Part shown: in pieces, positions 27,961-38,459 of the stretch | How the letters are laid out: every line of letters begins with the position of its first letter | How positions within the stretch are numbered: position 1 is the first letter of the stretch | Source of the DNA: Erwinia tracheiphila | GTDB lineage: Bacteria > Pseudomonadota > Gammaproteobacteria > Enterobacterales > Enterobacteriaceae | DNA length: 64,000 bases | Reading direction: 5' to 3' | Assembly (NCBI RefSeq): GCF_021365465.1 | Contig: NZ_CP089932.1 | Location: forward strand, 3,224,001 to 3,288,000 | Notes under the pieces: generated by a model | Database searches by the model: none | Seen by the model: the letters and a program-made list of their open reading frames with translations, nothing else | What the model was told of the DNA's origin: nothing | Translations under genes and position numbers: made by a program

Positions 27961-29976
27961 TTACCGTGAACGCAACGAACCAATAAATGCCTGCCAGTGG
28001 GCACTGCGACCGGAATCAATCGCCTGCAAGGCTCGCTGCGTCTCCTTGCGCAAGGCGGTGAGTAACGCTTTCCGTCCTGATAAACTGAACAGCTGGCACA
28101 GTACGGCGGAAGGTGTACCCTGCAGTAAAGCCGCCTGCAATAGCGGTAAATCCGGCTGTTTACTCGCCAGCCGCCCGAGCGCGGCAATACTTGCCTCAAA
28201 CGGTCGCTGGGCCCAGGCGAATCCCGCCAGCTCACGCCATTCCTCATTCTCATCGACGGATTGAGCACAGTTCGCCAGCGAAAGATCGACATTGCTCAAA
28301 TAGCGTTGCAACCACGGCCAGTCCCTTGCCAGACGCTGTGAAGCACGTCTGCCAAGCAGATGCCCCTGCGCCGTCAACGGCATTATGGCCATCGCGGTAT
28401 AACATCCGCTGCTGGCTTCCGGCCGGGTACCAAAACGTACCAGGGTAAAACCGCAGGCCTGCCAGAATTGCCACAGCGATGCCGTATAGCCAAAGCTGAC
28501 GGAGAGAAAATCCCTCTCTGTTGCTCTGCCGAGGCTTTGCACCACCATTTCGCGACCAATACCGCGACGGCGCAATAAGGGCGCAATCGCTATCCGGCAG
28601 ATCCGCTGCGAACGCATCTGCGCTGCTTCGGGGAAACCACCATGAGCAGCAAGAGACTGAGCCACCAGATTTCCAGCAGGTCGGCGCAGCCCTGCCCAGA
28701 TAGCCTCAGTAAGAGTCCTCTCCAGCCCTCCCTCATCCACCAGCCACATCGCGCCCTGAACATGCTCCCCCTGTAATGCTGCGCAAAAATGCATCCCCGG
28801 CGCATCCATCATGCGACGCAGGTCCAGCGGCGACGTACGGTAATGTGCACTGACCAGTAGCTGATACATTTTTTCTGGCAGCTGAGGCCGATTTATCCAG
28901 TCAGACTGACGGGGAAAACAATAACGGACTTCTGACGTCCCCTGCGCCCTCTCTTCTTCGCAAAATAGCAGCGCACGGTTAAGAAATTGTTCCACAGGAT
29001 CGTCAGCGGCCCAACGCAGCGGGGAGTCCAGTTTAAGAAGGGTCGCCTGCGGAAGACTGGAGCAGAACTTCAACAAAAAGCCCTGCCCGGTGCCTTCATA
29101 GCCCTGAGACGTCGTCGTCAGTAAAACGCGGGGAGCCAGAACTACCAACTTATGCAGTAAAGGCGTAGGGATAGCAGCGGCCTCATCAATCAGCAGCCAG
29201 TCTGTATTCTGTGGCCACTGCGCCGGCGATAACGCCAGCAGCCGGTCTGGCGCGATAAACTCTGCGTTTCCAGCAGCGAATTTCATCAGCACATTGGTGG
29301 ATACCCTGGTCGGTGCGGTGATCAGGCTACGTCGAGGCCATCTGGCAGCAAGAGAACCAGCCAGCGCTGACTTTCCTCGTCCACGCGGTGCAATCAGCAC
29401 AAAGATGCCAGGCGGGCTGGACAATAATTTTTCTAACAGCGCCTGCTGCTGTGAAAACGTATCTGGCTGCCATTTCTGTGCAGACTTCAGTTGCGGAAGA
29501 TGCAAAGGATGATGCTGGCGTAGCAACGCAACGTATTGATCCTGATTGATCATCTGTTGCCAGCGTGAAACAAAGTGCGGCGTGGCAATCGCCGTATTCG
29601 TCTCACTCCAGCGCAAAGAATCGGCATCGGCGTGCAAAGGCCACTGCCGCCAGTCAGGAATCAAAATCAGCAACCAGCTTCCCGCCCGCAATGTGCCCGC
29701 CAGTATCGCCAGGGCGTCGGCGTTAAATCCCTCTCTCGCATCAAATACAGCATGCGTGAACTCTTGCCCAAGCAGCGTACGCACGGCTTTCAATGAGCAA
29801 TGTAACGGGCTTTGTGGCGTATCGCCGAGCCACATCCAGTCACCGGGCAACAGGGTTTTCCAGCGTATGGCCTGATCAAGGCACCACGCAAAATCACCGC
29901 TGATTATCAGCAGCTGCCGCATTCCCCGCTGACGAAGCATCTCAGTGTGAGAAATAAGGTGGGCGTAATCACTCAT
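27961..29976 (-). CDS. tmcA: tRNA(Met) cytidine acetyltransferase TmcA
   Basis: TmcA acetylates N4 of the wobble cytidine of elongator tRNA-Met. Domains in order: N-terminal DUF1726, an ATPase core with Walker A (APRGRGKSALAGSLAARW) and Walker B (WLLIDEAAAIPTPLLHKL), then a GNAT acetyltransferase region (HYRTSPLDLRRMMDAPG, RICRIAIAPLLRRRGIGREM, SVSFGYTASLWQFWQACGF). The start at 29976 gives 671 residues, the E. coli length, and overlaps the ypfJ stop as ATGA, implying coupling. Confidence 0.93.
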   Translation of the reverse strand: MSDYAHLISHTEMLRQRGMRQLLIISGDFAWCLDQAIRWKTLLPGDWMWLGDTPQSPLHCSLKAVRTLLGQEFTHAVFDAREGFNADALAILAGTLRAGSWLLILIPDWRQWPLHADADSLRWSETNTAIATPHFVSRWQQMINQDQYVALLRQHHPLHLPQLKSAQKWQPDTFSQQQALLEKLLSSPPGIFVLIAPRGRGKSALAGSLAARWPRRSLITAPTRVSTNVLMKFAAGNAEFIAPDRLLALSPAQWPQNTDWLLIDEAAAIPTPLLHKLVVLAPRVLLTTTSQGYEGTGQGFLLKFCSSLPQATLLKLDSPLRWAADDPVEQFLNRALLFCEEERAQGTSEVRYCFPRQSDWINRPQLPEKMYQLLVSAHYRTSPLDLRRMMDAPGMHFCAALQGEHVQGAMWLVDEGGLERTLTEAIWAGLRRPAGNLVAQSLAAHGGFPEAAQMRSQRICRIAIAPLLRRRGIGREMVVQSLGRATERDFLSVSFGYTASLWQFWQACGFTLVRFGTRPEASSGCYTAMAIMPLTAQGHLLGRRASQRLARDWPWLQRYLSNVDLSLANCAQSVDENEEWRELAGFAWAQRPFEASIAALGRLASKQPDLPLLQAALLQGTPSAVLCQLFSLSGRKALLTALRKETQRALQAIDSGRSAHWQAFIGSLRSR

Positions 29977-30632
29977 CAGCGCGGGCCAAAGGTATCGCAC
30001 TGGCTGGGATTGCCGCTGTCAAACCCGCGTTTGAACCAGCTGTACCGCTGTTGCGAGGTACCGTGGGTGAAACTGTCCAGCACTACTTTGCCGTGATTTC
30101 GTTTCTGCAAGCGATCATCACCAATGGCTTCAGCGGCCTTCAGCGCCTGCTGTAAATCCCCCATTTTCAGCACATTCCCCTGCTGCATGTAGTAGCCCCA
30201 CACACCGGCAAAACAATCGGCCTGTAACTCCAGCTTCACCGACAGTTGATTGACCTGCGCCTGACGGAGACCACGCTGTAACTGGCGAACCTTTGGCTCA
30301 ATTCCCAACAAATGTTGCACATGATGACCCACTTCATGTGCTATGGCATAACCCTGAGCAAAAGCGCCCCCTGCACCCAGCTTATTTTTCATTTCGTCGT
30401 AGAATGAAAGATCGATATAAACCGTGCTGTCGGCGGGACAATAAAACGGTCCCATCATCGCCTGGCCATTGCCACAGCCGGTAAGGGTTGAGCCGCGATA
30501 CATGACCAGTTTTGGAGGCATATAGGTTTTGCCCATTTTTTGAAAAATTTTCGACCAGCTATCCTCGGGCGTTGCCAGAATAACCCGGGTGAATCTGGCC
30601 GCCTCGTCCTCGCGAGAAGAAATGATTGGCAC
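29976..30632 (-). pseudogene. ypfJ: YpfJ zinc-metalloprotease-like protein, N-terminally deleted
   Basis: The frame carries the conserved YpfJ core: [37 protein letters not shown], the HExGH zinc motif in [33 protein letters not shown] and [19 protein letters not shown]. coli YpfJ has about 70 further N-terminal residues with a membrane anchor. Here the first possible codon is at 30632, and between it and the purC stop (30660) only a stray ATGCTGTTGTTAGTC-type piece with a stop remains. A deletion has therefore removed the anchor. A soluble truncated product is possible but unlikely to be functional. Confidence 0.75.
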
Positions 30633-30659
30633 AGGCTACGCGACTAACAACAGCATGTT

Positions 30660-31373
30660 TCAGTCAAGTTTAACACCAAGGCGGTGAGCCACTTCTTCAT
30701 AGGCTTCAATCAGGCCGCCAAGGTTCTGGCGATAGCGGTCCTTATCCATTTTGTTTAGCGTTTCGCTATCCCAAAGTCGTGCGCCATCTGGAGAGAATTC
30801 ATCACCCAGCACCACGTCCCCCTTAAACAGGCCAAACTCCAACTTGAAGTCCACGAGAATCATGCCGGCGTCAAGGAACAATTTGCTCAACACATCGTTT
30901 GCCTGGAAGGTCAGTTCACGCATACGCGCCAGATTGTCTTTGCTCACCCAGCCAAATGTCTCACAGTAGGATTCATTAATCATGGGGTCATGCTTCGCAT
31001 CATCTTTGAGAAACAAATCGAAGAGGGGGGGATTCAGGATCGTCCCCTCTTCCACCCCAAGTCGTTTGACCAACGATCCCGCGGCCCGATTACGAACTAC
31101 GCATTCAACCGGGACCATCTCCAGTTTTTTTACCAGCGCTTCATTATCAGACAACAGCGCTTCCATCTGAGTTGGGATACCGGCTTCCTGCAATTTGCTC
31201 ATAATAAAATAATTAAATCTATTATTAATCATCCCTTTACGATCGAATTGTTCAATGCGCTCACCGTCAAGTGCTGATGTATCGTTGCGAAATTCGAGTA
31301 CTAACAAATCCGGATTTTCGGTGCTGTAAACGGTTTTCGCTTTGCCGCGATACAACTCAGCTTGCTTTTGCAT
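30660..31373 (-). CDS. purC: SAICAR synthetase PurC
   Basis: PurC ligates aspartate to CAIR in purine synthesis. With the start at 31373 ([16 protein letters not shown]) the protein has 237 residues, the E. coli length, and family blocks [17 protein letters not shown] and [20 protein letters not shown]. The longer upstream frame to 31484 overlaps a PurR-box-like palindrome and is not coding. Confidence 0.95.
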   Translation of the reverse strand: MQKQAELYRGKAKTVYSTENPDLLVLEFRNDTSALDGERIEQFDRKGMINNRFNYFIMSKLQEAGIPTQMEALLSDNEALVKKLEMVPVECVVRNRAAGSLVKRLGVEEGTILNPPLFDLFLKDDAKHDPMINESYCETFGWVSKDNLARMRELTFQANDVLSKLFLDAGMILVDFKLEFGLFKGDVVLGDEFSPDGARLWDSETLNKMDKDRYRQNLGGLIEAYEEVAHRLGVKLD

Positions 31374-31443
31374 TTTAATTAACTCCACATGTGAACTGAA
31401 AAAATTGCCGGTAGGTATTGTACGTTCTGCCGCTAAAAAATCG

Positions 31444-31459
31444 AAGCAATCGTTTACGC
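31444..31459 (-). promoter_or_regulatory. PurR-box-like operator of purC
   Basis: AAGCAATCGTTTACGC matches the PurR consensus ACGCAAACGTTTTCGT at about 12 of 16 positions and lies 70 bp upstream of the purC start. Confidence 0.55.
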
Positions 31460-31785
31460 AACGGTAAGTAAAAATCTTACCCACCCAGAAGACGGCTTTG
31501 ATGACGACCTGGAAAGGTGCACCAGCAGCCAGGCAAAAGAGTCACGGATTATGTTAAAACCAAAGACAATCCGGCAACGTATTGATGAAAGCGCCCGCTG
31601 GACATGGTTTTCAATGAGCAGCAAAAATCCGCTTTCACAATCGACAGTTTTACTTGCACCACGCGGAAACGGACTAAAAATCTAAAAAGAAGCCTGAGCC
31701 TGTACTGCCAGATTTAAATCCAAAGACAAAGAGGCAGAGCCAAATCTGCTGATAAACATCCACAAGGTATGGTTTTAATTTGGTA

Positions 31786-31811
31786 ATAAAAAGGCCGGAA
31801 GATGCCCGGCC
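31786..31811 (-). terminator. bamC terminator
   Basis: On the minus strand GGCCGG-GCATCTT-CCGGCC is followed by TTTTT, directly after the bamC stop. Confidence 0.85.
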
Positions 31812-31818
31812 TGACAGG

Positions 31819-32853
31819 TTACTTGCTGAATGCAGCCTGGAATACGGCCACCAGCGCATCGTTTTGCGACTGAGTAAGGGTATGTCCTTTTGGATCGAGG
31901 AACTGCAGACTGCTGCGATTATCCAAATCGCCCACCTGAATTTTATAATCACCATCAGGCAGCTGCGGATCTTTCGCTCCCAATTTGTCCCAGGTTTCCG
32001 TGTCCGGGACTTTATAAGTGACGCTCAGGCTTCCCTGAGAGCGATTTTTATCGCTCACTTTCATATTAACGCGTTCCAGCGCCGAGGGCAGGCGTTCCCA
32101 AACGGTGTTGAAAGGCGCACGGACGATCAAATTAGGCAATCCGGTATCGTCCGCTCCGCTTTGAACATCAATTTGCGTTGCACTTCGGTGAGCTGCGGCA
32201 TTTTCCCGGCTGGTTTCCATTTTATCCAGACCGTCACTCAGCTCGTTAAGCATCTGGGCAGTGTAGCGTTGCAGCTGCACTGGCGATGTGACCCCTTTAC
32301 CCTCTTGCTGTAATTCCAGTAGTTTGACATTCAGCGCCTGCTGATAGCCCTGTTGCTGTACGCCGATTTGATAGCGGCCACGGTACTGGTGGTCTTCATC
32401 TGCACGATTCCACTGAACCCAGTCAGTGGTCAACGTCTGGCTGGCATCGGTACGGCTGGCAATTGTATAATTGCGCGCCTGAATCACATCCACCACCTGC
32501 GGCCACAAAGCGCCACTGTGATCATTTTCCAACAACAACACGCCAGTGTTACCTGCAAACTGCGTGCGGGTACCGCTCATCAGAGCCAAAGCCTGAGTGG
32601 GGGGGCGAATATCAAGCTGCTTGCCAACCGGACCTTTCGTACTGGCAGGCGGTATATCAAAATCCCCGTTTTGCAAAGGCAAAATCATCCCAGCCGGTGA
32701 GCGCAATTCGCTGACGTCATCGGCCTGCAAATAGGATTCATCTCCGCTCACCTGCCACTTATAACGCTGGTCGCCTGAACAGGCAGCCAGCATCATTACC
32801 AGCGACAAGCCAATCACTTTAGCTACGGTGGACTTTTGTACTGAATAAGCCAT
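31819..32853 (-). CDS. bamC: Outer-membrane assembly lipoprotein BamC
   Basis: BamC is part of the BAM complex that inserts beta-barrel proteins. The signal peptide ends in the lipobox LAAC ([20 protein letters not shown]), followed by the unstructured BamD-binding segment ([20 protein letters not shown]) and two helix-grip domains. The start at 32853 (MAYSVQKS) matches E. coli; two upstream codons are ignored. It follows dapA by 15 bp, the conserved dapA-bamC operon. Confidence 0.94.
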   Translation of the reverse strand: MAYSVQKSTVAKVIGLSLVMMLAACSGDQRYKWQVSGDESYLQADDVSELRSPAGMILPLQNGDFDIPPASTKGPVGKQLDIRPPTQALALMSGTRTQFAGNTGVLLLENDHSGALWPQVVDVIQARNYTIASRTDASQTLTTDWVQWNRADEDHQYRGRYQIGVQQQGYQQALNVKLLELQQEGKGVTSPVQLQRYTAQMLNELSDGLDKMETSRENAAAHRSATQIDVQSGADDTGLPNLIVRAPFNTVWERLPSALERVNMKVSDKNRSQGSLSVTYKVPDTETWDKLGAKDPQLPDGDYKIQVGDLDNRSSLQFLDPKGHTLTQSQNDALVAVFQAAFSK

Positions 32854-32868
32854 TAACACTCCCTAAAT

Positions 32869-33747
32869 TTACAGCAGGCCCGCGTGTTTCAGAGCCTGCT
32901 CAACAACCGGACCACCGGCATCAGTCATAGGCGTCATCGGCAGGCGCAGCGTGTCGGTTGCGATTAACCCTAATTTTTTCGCTGCCCATTTTACCGGGAC
33001 AGGATTGGGTTCAACAAACAGCTTTTGATGCAATGCCATCAGCCGACGGTTAAGGCCGCGTGCTTCAGCAAAATTCCCCTGTTGCGCCAGCTGGCATAAC
33101 TGCACCATTTCGCTTGCAGCGATATTTGCCGTCACGGAGATGACACCCCTGCCACCCAGTTGCATGAAATCCAGCGCGGTAGCGTCATCGCCACTGACCA
33201 GAATAAAGTCATCATCAACCAGCTCTTGGATCTGGCTAACCCGGGATAAGTTCCCGGTGGCTTCTTTAATTCCGACAATATTTTTGACTTTAGCCAGACG
33301 CCCTACGGTTTCCGGCAGCATATCGCAGCCGGTGCGGGATGGGACATTATAAAGTATTTGAGGCAGATCGGTACTTTCGGCAATCGTCCTGAAGTGCTGA
33401 TAAATCCCTTCCTGGGTTGGACGATTGTAGTAAGGGGTGACTGTCAGGCAACCCACCACACCACTTTTTTCGAATCGTCTGGTCAGGCAAATACCTTCTG
33501 ACGTTGAGTTAGCCCCCGTTCCTGCAATGACCGGAATGCGCCCATCGGCCAGCTCCAGCGTCATCATAACCACGTCACCGTGCTCATCGTGGCTCAACGT
33601 TGCAGATTCTCCGGTGGTCCCTACCGAGACGATTGCGGATGTTCCACTGGTAACATGATAATCAATTAATTTTTTTAAACTCGCGCGGCAGACATTTCCT
33701 TTGTCATCCATCGGCGTAATCAATGCAACAATACTTCCCGTGAACAT
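32869..33747 (-). CDS. dapA: 4-hydroxy-tetrahydrodipicolinate synthase DapA
   Basis: DapA condenses pyruvate with aspartate semialdehyde, the first committed lysine step. The start at 33747 ([17 protein letters not shown]) gives 292 residues. The Schiff-base Lys is in [14 protein letters not shown] and the Tyr of the catalytic triad in [14 protein letters not shown]. An in-frame extension of six codons upstream is rejected because it does not match the family. Confidence 0.95.
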   Translation of the reverse strand: MFTGSIVALITPMDDKGNVCRASLKKLIDYHVTSGTSAIVSVGTTGESATLSHDEHGDVVMMTLELADGRIPVIAGTGANSTSEGICLTRRFEKSGVVGCLTVTPYYNRPTQEGIYQHFRTIAESTDLPQILYNVPSRTGCDMLPETVGRLAKVKNIVGIKEATGNLSRVSQIQELVDDDFILVSGDDATALDFMQLGGRGVISVTANIAASEMVQLCQLAQQGNFAEARGLNRRLMALHQKLFVEPNPVPVKWAAKKLGLIATDTLRLPMTPMTDAGGPVVEQALKHAGLL

Positions 33748-33904
33748 TAGCCATCCCCTCCACAAACAAGTCCTTCATGGTAAGGTTGAGCGCTATTGAA
33801 AAGCAAGCAGACAAGCCGTGCAGCCCCTTGGCAGAGGATATTTTTTATGTTTACCTTAGTGATATCACAATTGCTAATCATTACGACAGACAGGACGCTT
33901 TATT

Positions 33905-34498
33905 TTGCCGCAGTCAGAGCAACATCATCTTGTTATTACCGCGCTTGGCGTTGATCGCCCAGGAATAGTGAATACCATCACCCGCCACGTCAGTAATTGC
34001 GGGTGCAATATTGAGGACAGCCGTCTTGCCATATTGGGTGATGAGTTTACTTTTATTATGCTGCTTTCCGGTAGCTGGAACGCCATTGCCCTGATAGAGT
34101 CGACGCTGCCTCTGAAAGGTGCCGAACTGGATCTGCTGATTGTCATGAAGCGCACCACTTTTCATAAACGCCCGCCAATGCCCGCTACCGTCTGGGTTCA
34201 GGTGGAAGTCACCGACTCCGTTCATATTATTGAGCGCTTTACCGACCTGTTTGACACCCACCAAATGAATATCGCAGAGCTGGTTTCACGTACGCAACCG
34301 GCTCAGGAAAATGAGTCTCCGTTGCTCTATATTCAAATCACAGCGCACAGTCCTGCCAGTCAGGATGCCTCAATTATTGAACAGGCGTTTAACCACCTCT
34401 GTACAGAATTAAAAGCACAGGGCAGTATTAGCGTCGTTCAGTATCCACCGCATGATGACAAAATGGAGAGTAGTGATGAATCCACTGAAAGCTGGTGA
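33905..34498 (+). CDS. gcvR: GcvR, glycine-cleavage regulator with two ACT domains
   Basis: GcvR antagonises the activator GcvA at the gcvTHP promoter. The 197-residue protein has two ACT domains (LGVDRPGIVNTITRHVSNCG; VQVEVTDSVHIIERFTDLFD). The start is TTG (TTG CCG CAG TCA), aligned with the E. coli start and preceded by AGGACGC. It is divergent from dapA, and its end overlaps the start of bcp by 23 bp. Confidence 0.92.
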   Translation: MPQSEQHHLVITALGVDRPGIVNTITRHVSNCGCNIEDSRLAILGDEFTFIMLLSGSWNAIALIESTLPLKGAELDLLIVMKRTTFHKRPPMPATVWVQVEVTDSVHIIERFTDLFDTHQMNIAELVSRTQPAQENESPLLYIQITAHSPASQDASIIEQAFNHLCTELKAQGSISVVQYPPHDDKMESSDESTESW

Positions 34499-34943
34499 TC
34501 AAGCACCGAAATTTAGTTTGCCCGACCAGGATGGCGAACAAATAAATTTGACCGACTTCCAGGGGCAGCGCGTTCTGGTCTATTTCTACCCGAAAGCAAT
34601 GACGCCCGGTTGTACTGTTCAGGCATGCGGTCTGCGTGACAGCATGGACGAACTGAAAAAAGCGGGCGTCGAAGTCCTTGGTATCAGCACAGATAAACCT
34701 GAGAAGCTCTCAAAATTTGCGGAAAAAGAGCTGCTTAACTTCACCCTGCTTTCTGACGAAAATCATCAGGTTTGCGAGCAGTTTGGTATCTGGGGTGAAA
34801 AAACCTTTATGGGAAAAACCTATGACGGGATTCACCGTATCAGCTTTCTGGTTGACGGCGATGGCAAAATCGAAAAAGTATTTAACGACTTTAAAACCAG
34901 CAATCATCACGACATCGTGATGGATTACCTGAAATCCCTCTGA
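34476..34943 (+). CDS. bcp: Thiol peroxidase Bcp (atypical 2-Cys peroxiredoxin)
   Basis: Bcp reduces hydroperoxides. The start at 34476 (MNPLKAGDQAPKFSLPDQDG) follows GGAGAGTAGTG and gives 155 residues. The peroxidatic Cys lies in MTPGCTVQACGLRDSM, with the resolving Cys five residues later. The gene overlaps gcvR, suggesting coupled expression, as in E. coli. Confidence 0.95.
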   Translation: MNPLKAGDQAPKFSLPDQDGEQINLTDFQGQRVLVYFYPKAMTPGCTVQACGLRDSMDELKKAGVEVLGISTDKPEKLSKFAEKELLNFTLLSDENHQVCEQFGIWGEKTFMGKTYDGIHRISFLVDGDGKIEKVFNDFKTSNHHDIVMDYLKSL

Positions 34944-34958
34944 CTCACTCACCAGCGT

Positions 34959-34995
34959 GAACCGGGGTCGGTATAACACCGGCCCCGGTTTTTAA
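34959..34995 (+). terminator. bcp terminator
   Basis: ACCGGGG(T)CGG ... CCGGCCCCGGT is followed by TTTTT, 17 bp after the bcp stop. Confidence 0.8.
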
Positions 34996-35095
34996 GAACG
35001 GCTTCTGGTATGATTAGCCAGTGGATTGTTAGTTATTCTCAATTAACCTCTTGTGTAAAAAATTTTCAGCTTACCTCAATGAGGTTCAGGTGTTT

Positions 35096-35861
35096 GGTCG
35101 TGACGCAGACTTGCTGATCACGTATGCTTTGCGCTTTGGATGTAACATATGGCTAAAGTTGATGTCGTCTGCCCTCAGTGCAATGAAACTCATGCTGTAC
35201 GATGTAACGGACATTCAGCATCCGGTGCCCAACGTTACATCTGCAAGCATTGTTCAAAGACCTTTCAGCTCAACTTTAGCTACTCCGGTGCCAAACCAGA
35301 CACACACCAGACCATTGTTAATATGGCCATGAATGGTTACGGATGTCGCGATACCGCACGGGTCCTTGGTAACAGCCTCAATACGGTTCTGCGGCACGTA
35401 AAAAAATTTCGCCAAAGCAGGTAGCTGAGAATATCGACCCCGAAACGGAGGTTGTTATCTGCTGTGAAGCCGGTGAACAATGGTCTTACGTGCGGTGTAA
35501 AAGCAATCCCCGATGGTTGTTCTATGCTTATGACCGTATCCGCAAACGTGCTCTGGCCCATGTCTTCGGTCCGAGAAATGCCCCGACCCTGCGACGATTG
35601 CTGGCCCTGTTAAGCAAATTTAACATTGCCTTTTATATGACAGATGCGTGGCCGGTTTATAAAGTTCTGTTAAGTGCAACAGGCCACGTGGTGAGCAAGA
35701 AATATACCCAACGGACAGAACGACATAATCTTAATCTTCGCACACATATCAAACGACTGACCCGCAGAACAATTTGCTTTTCGAAGTCAGAGGAAATGCA
35801 CGATAAGATCATCGGTTGGTATCTTACTCTTCATCATTATCAATAAATATGCGTCACGACC
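35096..35861 (+). mobile_element. IS1-family element, copy 3 (766 bp)
   Basis: It has the same ends as the other copies. The flanking nonamers (CAGGTGTTT and GAAGAATTT) do not match, so there is no target duplication. In E. coli the region between bcp and bepA holds perM and the hyf genes; here those are missing, and this IS sits at the gap. Confidence 0.95.
35149..35846 (+). CDS. IS1 transposase InsAB' (programmed frameshift), copy 3
   Basis: insA is 35149-35424. The insB' phase continues to 35846, with the first internal ATG-equivalent at 35490. The HTH reads RVLGNSLNTVL here instead of RVLGISLNTVL, a substitution unique to this copy. No stop breaks either frame. Confidence 0.85.
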
Positions 35862-36586
35862 GAAGAATTTATATCATAATACGCATTGTTTTTTTCAGTA
35901 AGGGGCTATTTTAGGAATTGACCAAGGTGGTGATTAGTTTGTTTCATGCCAAATAATAATCGCAAAATAACTTCCCTTCATCTGAAGAAAAAAGCAAAAC
36001 TGGTCAGTTAACGCATGCAATTGGCGAAAAATTAACTTCTGTCGTGACAAACCTCACGTAATCGATTTTATATACCACTTAAAAATCATTATTTTCCGAA
36101 GAAGACATTCTGGTTTTTTAACTCCCCAGGCTGCCGCGTAAATTTTACGTATAAACATTTCTGCTGCATGCGGTGTGTGATAAATGATTTATCGATGGAC
36201 CTGATTAAATTCATCATTACCGCCCGGTAAAATGGTTATTCTGACTACTTTGATCGGGGTAAGGGAATGTTATCGTCCATGATTCCGGTCCCGTAAATAC
36301 CTTATCTTACCTTCTGTGAACTTCTCACATATCTTGAATGTATGAATTTTGTGCGCGACGGGACCTGTCCTTTCTTTAATTGTGAATGATGCCCCCATCA
36401 TTGTTTTTCATCAGTGTGACTCATTCGCTGCGCTGAAATGGAGATTTAAATTTTTAGTGAAATCTTGACACATCGGGTGTTCTGTAACATTTAATGCCGC
36501 CGTTTGCGGTTTCCTTACGCGAGCGCTCTGTTAATATATGCGGCGATTGGGCGTTTATTTCAGCATGAAGGCCAGCAGAAGAGGAT
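35862..36586. other. Gene-free A+T-rich interval before bepA
   Basis: About 725 bp contain no convincing frame. The perM gene expected upstream of bepA in relatives is absent. Confidence 0.5.
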
Positions 36587-38065
36587 ATGATCGGAATGGG
36601 ATTCAGCATCGGTAACCGGGTCAAAACCTGTGCAGTGGCCTCAGTGCTCGCCACAATGCTCATCAACACAGTACCTGCAACTGCTGACGTCAGTGATAAC
36701 CTCCCTGATATTGGCACTACCGCTGGCAATACGCTCTCAATCGCTCAGGAAATGCAGCTGGGCGATTTTTATGTTCGCCAGCTGCGTGCCAGTGCGCCTC
36801 TGATTAACGATCCTCTGCTGAATACTTATATCAATCAGCTGGGGGAACGGCTGGTCGCACATGCCTGGTCGGTGAAAACGCATTTTCATTTCTTCATGGT
36901 CAGTAATGATGAGATTAATGCCTTTGCTTTCTTCGGCGGCAATGTCGTACTGCACTCAGCCCTGTTTCGCTACACCGATAACGAAAGCCAGCTGGCTTCG
37001 GTGGTGGCTCACGAAATTTCTCACGTTACCCAACGCCATCTGGCGCGAGCCATGGAAGCCCAGCAACGCAACGCACCACTAACCTGGGCGGGCGCACTCG
37101 GCTCGATTCTGTTGGCGATGGCTAATCCACAGGCCGGAATGGCGGCACTCAGCGGCACGCTGGCCGGGACACAGCAGAGAGTGATTAGCTTCACCCAGCA
37201 AAACGAGCAGGAGGCAGACCGCATTGGTATCCAGGTATTGCAACGCGCCGGGTTCGATCCTCAGGCAATGCCCGATTTTTTACAGAAGCTTGCCGATCAG
37301 TCACGTTTTGCTTCTAAGCCCCCGGAAATGCTGCTGACCCATCCTCTGCCTGAAAGTCGCCTGTCTGACGCCCGTAACCGCGCCAACCAAATGAAGCCAG
37401 TGGTGGTGCAGTCGTCACAGGATTTTTACATGGCAAAAGTCCGTGTGCTGGGCATGTACGCCACCGGTCAGAACCAGCTAACCGATGATTTACTCGATAG
37501 CCTGAGTAAAGGAAACGTCCGCGAGCAGGCTGCAGCGCACTATGGCAAAGCAGTACAGTTTTTACAGGCAAAAAGTTACGATAATGCCAGAAAAATAGTC
37601 GCCCCATTGCTGGCAAAACAGCCCACCAATATCTGGTATCTGGATATCATGACCGATATTGATATAGGCCTGAAGCAGCCACAGCAGGCGATTACAATGC
37701 TGCTTGCGGCGAAAGGGGTAAGCGACAATCCGGTCGTGCAACTTAACCTGGCAAATGCCTGGGTTGAAGCTGGCGAGCCAGCCAGCGCCAGCAAGATCCT
37801 TTACCGCTATACATGGACGCACAAAGATGATCCTAACGGTTGGGATCTTCTTGCTCAGGCTTCTGCAGCTCAAGGCCTGATCGATGAAGAGCAGGCAGCG
37901 CGTGCAGAAAGTCTCGCGCTGTATGGACGACTCGACCAGGCCATTCGTAGCCTAAGCAGTGCGAGCGCGGCGGTCCCGTTGAGCAGTCTCAAACAGGCCC
38001 GTTATGATGCGCGAATCGATCAGCTGCGTCAGTTACAACAGCGCTTTCGCGCTCATCAAAAATAG
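36587..38065 (+). CDS. bepA: BepA, periplasmic M48 metalloprotease/chaperone with TPR repeats
   Basis: BepA assists LptD assembly and degrades misassembled LptD. A signal peptide ([20 protein letters not shown], cleaved near PATA-DV) is followed by the M48 domain with HExxH in [15 protein letters not shown] and a downstream Glu ligand in [12 protein letters not shown], then C-terminal tetratricopeptide repeats. The 492 residues match the family. A second ATG four codons in is an equally possible start. Confidence 0.93.
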   Translation: MIGMGFSIGNRVKTCAVASVLATMLINTVPATADVSDNLPDIGTTAGNTLSIAQEMQLGDFYVRQLRASAPLINDPLLNTYINQLGERLVAHAWSVKTHFHFFMVSNDEINAFAFFGGNVVLHSALFRYTDNESQLASVVAHEISHVTQRHLARAMEAQQRNAPLTWAGALGSILLAMANPQAGMAALSGTLAGTQQRVISFTQQNEQEADRIGIQVLQRAGFDPQAMPDFLQKLADQSRFASKPPEMLLTHPLPESRLSDARNRANQMKPVVVQSSQDFYMAKVRVLGMYATGQNQLTDDLLDSLSKGNVREQAAAHYGKAVQFLQAKSYDNARKIVAPLLAKQPTNIWYLDIMTDIDIGLKQPQQAITMLLAAKGVSDNPVVQLNLANAWVEAGEPASASKILYRYTWTHKDDPNGWDLLAQASAAQGLIDEEQAARAESLALYGRLDQAIRSLSSASAAVPLSSLKQARYDARIDQLRQLQQRFRAHQK

Positions 38066-38078
38066 AGAAAGGATAACT

Positions 38079-38432
38079 ATGTCAGACGTGCAGATCTACC
38101 ATAACCCACGCTGTTCCAAAAGCCGTGAGACACTGGCATTACTGCACAGCCGCGGCATTCATCCCCATGTGGTGCTCTATATGGAGTCGCCTCCTGCGGT
38201 TGCCACCCTGCAAGAATTACTGAAAGCCCTGGGATTTCGTTCAGCACGCCAGTTGATGCGAACAAAGGAGGTGCTTTATCAGCAACTTGGTCTGGCGGAT
38301 GAAACGCTCAACGAAACACAATTATGTGAGGCAATGGCCGCGCATCCCAGGCTGATCGAGCGCCCCCTGGTAATAGCAGGGTGCAAGGCAAGACTGGGGC
38401 GTCCCCCTGAGCAGGTTCTGGACATTATTTGA
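38079..38432 (+). CDS. yfgD: YfgD, ArsC-like glutaredoxin-dependent arsenate reductase family
   Basis: The 117-residue protein opens MSDVQIYHNPRCSKSRETLA with the CxxS-type active-site Cys of the ArsC family, and ends in ERPLVIAGCKARLGRPPEQV. The start at 38079 follows AAAGGATAACT and lies 13 bp after bepA, the conserved bepA-yfgD arrangement. Confidence 0.9.
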   Translation: MSDVQIYHNPRCSKSRETLALLHSRGIHPHVVLYMESPPAVATLQELLKALGFRSARQLMRTKEVLYQQLGLADETLNETQLCEAMAAHPRLIERPLVIAGCKARLGRPPEQVLDII

Positions 38433-38459
38433 CTACAGTGGAAAAAGGGAGGCGCGCTT

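Noticed and set aside
28046..29875. Several plus-strand frames inside tmcA
   Set aside because: They are antisense shadows of a full-length conserved gene and have no recognisable family or ribosome site.
31374..31484. In-frame 5' extension of purC
   Set aside because: It overlaps a PurR-like operator and exceeds the usual 237 residues.
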